Assembly (NCBI GenBank): GCA_001695595.3
Contig: MBPM02000028.1
Location: 620,001 to 684,000 of the forward strand
Source: Plasmopara viticola
Lineage: Eukaryota; Oomycota; Peronosporomycetes; Peronosporales; Peronosporaceae
Length of the DNA: 64,000 nucleotides
Reading direction: 5' to 3'
Part shown: piece by piece, positions 58,650 to 64,000 of the stretch
Position numbering within the stretch: the first letter of the stretch is position 1
How the letters are laid out: the number at the start of each line of letters is the position of its first letter
Notes under the pieces: model-generated
The model's database searches: none
What the model was told of the DNA's origin: nothing
The model's input: the letters and a program-made list of their open reading frames with translations, nothing else
Made by a program: the position numbers and the translations under genes

Positions 58650-59190
58650 TTGGGGCCAGCGGCCAAAGGGATGAACCTTTGCATTTTGTGACAAAATCAA
58701 AAGCTGCTCACATTATTGCCTCGCTTAATTGTTCCTTCAGCAAAACTTCTTTGATTTTCTGTTCCGAAACCAACTGGCGTACCTTTTCAGAACAAAGTTG
58801 TGGCTACGTGTGAGCTCAATGAGACGGAAATGGAGCAACTGCCTATCTTCCTACTTTGTAAAGATGCCAAGGAGATGCAAGAGCGAGCTGCGCGACCGTG
58901 GCAAGATGACGAGTTGCAAGGAAAGTTTAAGGAATTAGTGAGTGCCGAGGAAATGGTAGTGATAGTTGTGACATTATGATTTGTTCGAGTCTTTTAAACA
59001 TTCATCATGCCTTTTCCAATTTGAGGAATTTGTGCAGAAATCGACTTTTCCTTTAAAGACAGAAAAAGTGACGGGGTCTTGATACGAAACGTTGCTAAAC
59101 CACAAGGATGATGTCATTATCACCCAATGGCCAAGTATTGGCCTCGGCCTTAGAAGACGGATTGGTCGTGCTGTACGAAATCTAATGGAT
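58650..59190 (+). pseudogene. Decayed gene pieces, including a WD40-like segment
   Basis: Successive coding-like pieces in different frames: DEPLHFVTKSKAAHIIASLN (about 58672-58735), ETEMEQLPIFLLCKDAKEMQ (about 58825-58885) continuing to WQDDELQGKFKELVSAEEM, FESFKHSSCLFQFEEFVQKS (about 58984-59045), and LSPNGQVLASALEDGLVVLY (about 59117-59180), which looks like one WD40 blade. Stops and frame changes separate them. Either several genes or one gene has decayed here; I cannot identify a parent. Confidence 0.35.
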
Positions 59191-59473
59191 GGAATCCACA
59201 TGTGGTTGTAGACCATTTACAGGTATAATGCTAGCGCGCAGATCTGGGGTGATGATAGTCTACTTTCATGCTATCCACATGGCTAACATCATCGCATGGT
59301 GTGAATATCTATCATTCAAATATACCAAGCCGGTAAGCGGAGCGTCGAATGACACCCATTAATCTCTGACACACTTAAACGCACTACACGTAAGTGTTAT
59401 TAGCACAACTTTAAAAGATAACCATAAATGATTCGAGAACTTGCTTCAAATTTGCCTTTTTAGTTTTTGTCTT
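59191..59473. other. Spacer downstream of BUB3
   Basis: Short AT-rich spacer that should include the BUB3 3' UTR. Nothing else seen. Confidence 0.5.
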
Positions 59474-60519
59474 CTACGCTGCGGTCTTTTTCTTAGGTCG
59501 CACTTCTGTGTCCTGCACTGCGTGTAGAAAAATGGCGTCGTTTGGATGACTAGACCATAAAAGTAATCGTAAATCGTCAGTTCAATCACTAATTTACCAC
59601 ACAGCTCAACGTACTCCTTCTCGCCTTGTTCGTACGTATACGAGGCCGCTATAGCCAGCACCGATCCGTCATGATTAAAGTCTATGGCCGCGATACTGGT
59701 TGGATACTGCCTCAAGTGCGTAATCCTCTTCTTATTAGCGCCGTCCCACAAATTGACAATCCCATCACATCCTCCTGTCGCAAACGTTCCATAAGTCGGA
59801 TGGAACGCAATGCAATTCACCGGATACACAAGCGTTTCATCGTCCACTTTGCCACGATGGCATTTAAAGGCATAACTACGTTTATGGGTAGGATCATCTT
59901 CAAAATATTCCAAGGCCACGCGGCCCTCTATGGACGATAGTGCATACCCCGTGAGGTCAGGAAACACACTGACGCATCGAAGCTGATACTTCAGCGGGCT
60001 TTCCTTGCTCACGAGTGGCTGCGCATAGTTACGAAGGTCAAAGATGGACACTTGTCGCTCAGATGTGACAACCGCCATCAGGTGACGTTGCACGTCTAGA
60101 CCAAACACTTTTCCTGGTAAGTTAAACTCGTGAAGTTGCGCATTGTCCCCATTGCGCACGTCAAAAATTCGCACGGCGCCGTCCCAGCCGCCGCTGACTG
60201 CCAGCCCTAGCTCAGAGGAATAGCACACGTGTCTCACAGCCGCCGCATGAGTACTTATCTTTGTCACTTGCCGCGTGTTAAGGTCAACACGCTTTAGATC
60301 GCAGTCCAATCCGCCTGCAAAAGCTTCGAAATCGCTCTGGCCGTAGCTACAAGTGAGAACGGGAGATCCCAACTCCACACTCGAACGTTGCCGCGGACCG
60401 TCGTATACGCGGAGCGTCGCGTCCCAGGAAGAAACAAGAAGATGTGAGCGGGTGCCAAAGCGCAAGCACGAGACGCCATCACTTGGAGGCGCGAGCACCT
60501 CCGCGTCCAGAGTTGTCAT
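59474..60519 (-). CDS. BUB3: Mitotic checkpoint protein BUB3 (2 exons)
   Basis: Exons 60519-59615 and 59549-59474 join across a 65-bp intron (GTACGT to TCTAG) in phase 2, giving 326 residues against 328 in human. Without splicing the frame runs on to 59446 with a non-conserved end; splicing restores the conserved EQGEKDHPNDAIF and the C-terminus EVRPKKKTAA. The protein is a WD40 beta-propeller. Diagnostic segments are LLVSSWDATLRVYD, SGGWDGAVRIFDVR, YALSSIEGRVALEYF, YAFKCHR, YPVNCIAFHPTYGTFATGG, and RYPTSIA-like QYPTSIAAIDF. BUB3 binds BUB1 and BUBR1/MAD3 at kinetochores in the spindle checkpoint and recognises phosphorylated MELT motifs. It is divergent from the TRPC4AP gene, whose ATG is 115 bp away. 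Confidence 0.95.
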
Positions 60520-60588
60520 GTGAAAGAGTGTTTGTTAGCACTACGAGACTCTATGTCGGCATCCACAAAACCTCTGTAATTGCATATC

Positions 60589-60602
60589 CATTCCGCATTC
60601 GC
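60589..60602 (+). promoter_or_regulatory. Oomycete initiator-like core promoter of the TRPC4AP gene
   Basis: CCATTCCGCATTCG fits the core consensus TCATTYYNCAWTTT at nearly all positions and lies 33-46 bp before the ATG at 60635, within the 115-bp divergent spacer shared with BUB3. Confidence 0.55.
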
Positions 60603-60634
60603 GTGGCACAACCATCAAGTGTCCGTAGTTCGCA

Positions 60635-63470
60635 ATGGAAAGTAGGCGCCGCCGCCGTGTATTTTGCACTCTCAGCCGCATGCAAGTCACGGGCTCCACG
60701 TCTTCCATACATACGCTACAATGGGAGCGTCATCATCTTCGTACGGTAGCTGATCTACCACCATCCTTGGCCTCGTCTTTGGACGCCGTGGACAACCGCG
60801 CTTACGAACGCCAGACCTCCTTTCATGGGCGCCGGCAGAGCTTTATCGTCCTTCTGCGTGAAATTTATGGACTGTTGGATAAGATTGCAAGGGACCGACG
60901 CAATCTGCGACTGCTGCTTCAGGAACTAGTGCAGCGGTTGTTGGATCCGAACGGCGTTCACGCCGAGGACGACGGACCAGTATCCGCTGAGAGTGTTGGT
61001 TGTTATGTAGCGGCTGAGCGGGAGAATTTTCTTCGCTTAGGAGGCGACGACTGTTTGCTGCGCGTGCTTCATGCGCTTCGGCAAGAAGACACGGCGGACA
61101 ACAAGCAGCGGATGCGTGATAGCGACGTCCGCGCGCTATGGGAGACGCCTGTGCCTGTAACTCTTGCTTCTGTTAAGAGCGGCACGGATGCTTCACTTCG
61201 CAAGCATGTGCTTAATGATACGATGGCGATCTTGAGAGAGCTCTGTTATTTTTCGGCGAACTTGGCCAACCAACTATGCGATAAGGATGGCCTTGTGGTG
61301 TATTTATTTCAGCTTATGGGCGACGTTCGTTTTTTTGATAACGCATCTGGACTTGTGGAAGAAATTTTGGCTGTCAGGGACGAAGCCTTTGATCTTAGTC
61401 GCGTCCGTACGTGGATTTAACTGATCATAACGTCGCGGCACTTACTTTGTATTATTATTTGTAGCCAGCATTCACGCCATCATGGAATCACTGTCGTCGC
61501 GACAACTGGCATTCTTTTGTCGCGTTCTTGCTCTTGTTGTATTTGAGCCCGAGGACCGACGACTATTGGAAACCGCTAGTACGTGGGTGTTTCTTGCGTC
61601 ACTACCTTTTGTTGCGATGAAAATTAAGCAAACTACTTTTTTTCGTGTAGAGGTGATCAAATCGCGAGAATTGCTGAAGCTGCGTCGTAACCGCATGATG
61701 CGCGTAGACAACATCGTAGATCGCAACCATGCACTGATATACAATTTGCCACTTATTTTACAACGACTGCTGCATGTACTGCAGGTGCAGAACTTTTACT
61801 TTGCACTAAACCCAGTCTATGAACCGTTTTCCTCGGAACTTGCCACATCGGCCGAATTCGCAACGCTTCTGTACCAGACAAGTGATCGTAACGATTGGAA
61901 TACAATCGATCGTCTCATCACCCATCAAGCGCTCGGGTCTGCAGAAAATCTTTCAATTTTACACAGACATCACCAAGCGCGGGCAGCCGCGGCTACTGCC
62001 GCAAGAAATATAAATAACAGCCCACCGTCACATCAAGAGCAACATTCATTCTCGGTAGAGACATCAACTTTGCGAGAGTTAATTCTCCGTAATCGATCAC
62101 CAGACCAGCGCGCGCGGGACGATGATGAGGCCCAGGTTGTCATGAAGTCAATCGTACTCGCCCCGTACCGCGTCGAAGTCCTTTTCGTACTCTGCACCTT
62201 ATTGAACGGCAAGCGTAAGGTTGACTTTCAAGAGCGCCTCGCGGGGATGGGGCTTGTCAAAACGCTTAACACTATGTTTGACAAGTTCCAATGGAACCAG
62301 ACGGCGGCATCTAATTCTACAAATGAGCCATTGCATGGGCCTGGTTGTGACTGCAGTCTCGATGCATCATTGAAAATCCAATTTTTGCGATTAATACACA
62401 ACTTTTGCGATCGCGACTACAGCGACAATTCCAGCAAATTATTGCTGCTTAGTGAGCATGAGATTCAATCTATGAAGGAAGGTGGCTCCACACCGATCAA
62501 GCTTGACCACCCGGACAAGGGACTATTATCGAAGATCATCTATGCCCTCAATGATCAACCAATAGATTCCATATATCGCTTCTGGTTGGCATCTTGCGTA
62601 GAAGCATTTTTGAGACGCGCTGCTCCAAGCGAGCAGCTCTTCGTAGCACGAACACCTTTGCTCCAGGCACTTATAGCGGATATTCTTAGTAAAGGCGCAT
62701 ATCGCTCACAGGGCAGCTTTCAGTCGGCCTTCGATTTGTTGGGAGAAATGACAAAAGGCAATTGGGAGACATTGCAGCTATTTCACGGGCTGCTCAACAA
62801 TTCACAGTTTGCAGCTTTCATGGGTACGTTTTGCCCTCGATGCTTGTCACAGAAGGTGCGCTCTATCTTGTTCTTACTTGTTCTTATTTTTGACTTTACA
62901 GAAGTGGTGATCTTAAATTTGGTGGACTCAAACGTTTTTATTCGGTCAATGTTATTGTCTTCCGAGAAGTTTGCAAAGAAACCGGAAAGCGGGACATTTG
63001 GTCTAACTGACGACTATGAAATGGACCGCATGAGTGAATTTCTGGCTGTAAATTTAGTACGATTATTGCGAGATCTCATGACGATTGTGAAGATGGATGA
63101 TATAAACCACGAGAACATATGCTGTTTAAACACGGCCATTGTGATCCTCATTTTCCAGCATCGTCGAAAACGACTGCCAGCTATTCTGGAATCCTTGCGC
63201 GACCATGAAGACGTGTCGGGCAAGCATGGCTATGTCTGTGATAACTTTCGTGGTTTATTATGGTTTTGGATCCAGTATTACACGCCGCGTGGTCGAGATC
63301 GACTTGGACTGGAACATTCAAGTGAAGTATACTTCGACGAGTGGCGACACGTTGTCTCGCTCTTGTGTGCTGACGATGGATCCGAAACTGCTTTACTCTC
63401 GGCCCCAGTGCGCCTTCCGCCGTCGCCTTATTCGCGACTGTATGTCACTCCTCGACACAGGTGCACTTGA
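60635..63470 (+). CDS. TRPC4-associated protein (TRUSS) homologue, DUF3689 family (3 exons)
   Basis: Exons 60635-61406, 61465-62823 and 62902-63470, with introns of 58 bp (GTACGT to TGTAG) and 78 bp (GTACGT to TACAG). They join in frame to 899 residues; human TRPC4AP has 797. Conserved segments: ILAVRDEAFDLSRVPSIHAI across the first junction, then SSRQLAFFCRVLA, EVLFVLCTLLNGKRK, GCDCSLDASLKIQFLRLIHN, IYRFWLASCVEAFLRR, FDLLGEMTKGN, then EVVILNLVDSN across the second junction, ENICCLNTAIVIL, NNFRGLLWFW-like DNFRGLLWFWIQYY, and FDEWRHVVSLL. In animals the protein is a helical-repeat substrate adaptor of a CUL4-DDB1 ubiquitin ligase; that role here is an inference. Extra length lies mainly in Ser/Asn-rich inserts of the middle exon. 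The exact C-terminus is slightly uncertain. Confidence 0.88.
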
Positions 63471-64000
63471 GCAGATATGCGGTTGCATTCCTCGGTGCAT
63501 TGTGACATTAGGCAAGCACCTCATCAAAGAAGCTGAACGCGAAAAGTATAAAATCGGGGAAATCGACACGGAAATCACCTATCACAACATTTTTTCAGGC
63601 TGATTTGCAACACGATCGTAAATTAGAGTTGTGCAACTGCCATAGAATGCACCATAGTTGTGCCGCCGCCGCTGATGTTGATAAAGAAATGGGCGGAGTG
63701 AAACGCAATGTCGAATTTTTCTAAGATTTTAAATTAGAAGAATTCGAGACAGAAATTGGGGCGAAGTAGAGCTCAGCTTTTCATCAAAGGTCTGAACTCG
63801 ATATAATTCTAGATGATTATAAGTTTATTGGAAGTTTGTATCATTCTAGATATGTTTTCTGCATTTATCACTATATATTAGGATAAACTATGTAATAAAC
63901 AAAATAAGCATGGCTGCATATTAAACAAGAAATTAGCTTCGCACAATCTAACGAATAAATAAGTTTTTCTCATCGCAGAAGTCGTGGCACTATTAATAAA
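63471..64000. other. 3' flank of the TRPC4AP gene
   Basis: A frame shifted by one from the gene stays open to a TGA at 63601-63603 and reads coding-like (MSLLDTGALEQICGC, then KHLIKEAEREKYKIGEIDTE). It may be an alternative end of the gene, or decayed downstream coding DNA. After 63603 the sequence is AT-rich with no feature seen. Confidence 0.4.

Noticed and set aside
59446..59550. Unspliced C-terminus of BUB3 (357 residues)
   Set aside because: The read-through end has no similarity to BUB3. Removing the 65-bp GT-AG intron restores the conserved end and the usual length.
1..64000. RXLR or Crinkler effector genes
   Set aside because: I looked for ATG frames with a signal peptide followed by RXLR-EER, or with LFLAK, and found none. 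The only clear signal peptides belong to the two tail-sharing proteins and the DUF4203-like protein, with a weaker one on the discoidin-like protein.

Overview
The window looks like nuclear DNA of an oomycete (Phytophthora or downy-mildew type). Evidence: GC-rich, compact genes with few and very short GT-AG introns (about 56 to 80 bp, donors often GTACGT), close matches to the oomycete core promoter upstream of several starts, eukaryote-only families (CSN4, BUB3, TRPC4AP/TRUSS, FAM184-like), and long AT-rich gene-poor stretches holding decayed Ty1/copia and Ty3/gypsy elements and SINE-type retroposons. The species cannot be fixed from sequence alone.

Layout. 1-0.2 kb: 3' end of an unidentified gene. 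3.9-8.1 kb: a decayed Ty1/copia element with both LTRs and an imperfect 5-bp target duplication. 9.96-10.42 kb: a small signal-peptide/one-TM protein. 11.5-11.9 kb: a SINE-like retroposon with an 11-bp target-site duplication. 12-30 kb: gene-poor, with a head-to-tail pair of tRNA-derived SINEs at 23.1-23.7 kb. 30.1-38.2 kb: a dense gene island made of a spliced, repeat-rich acidic mucin-like surface protein, a secreted discoidin-like protein (minus), a FAM184-like coiled-coil protein (divergent, only 60 bp away) and a five-exon COP9 signalosome subunit 4. 40.1-40.5 kb: nested inverted and direct repeats (foldback/MITE-like). 43.0-45.2 kb: a TMEM198/DUF4203-like membrane protein convergent with a spliced iron-ADH-family protein that has lost its metal ligands. 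46-56 kb: gypsy remnants and a decayed gene. 56.0-63.6 kb: a second island with adenosine deaminase (minus) plus a duplicated fragment of its 3' end, a second copy of the 11.5-kb SINE family inserted 68 bp upstream of its ATG, decayed gene pieces, then BUB3 (minus) and TRPC4AP (plus) divergent from a 115-bp spacer.

The most interesting signal is a pair of surface-protein genes 20 kb apart (10,071 and 30,246). They differ greatly in ectodomain (about 50 versus about 600 residues) but share the same plan: signal peptide, acidic Ser/Thr/Pro-rich ectodomain, one membrane span, and a 23-residue tail that starts KRR and ends in an IFT..DKNS.L motif. The large one carries a dozen copies of a single-cysteine repeat of the form C..E(F/L)..AG. 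Together they suggest a membrane-anchored cell-surface family defined by its cytoplasmic tail.
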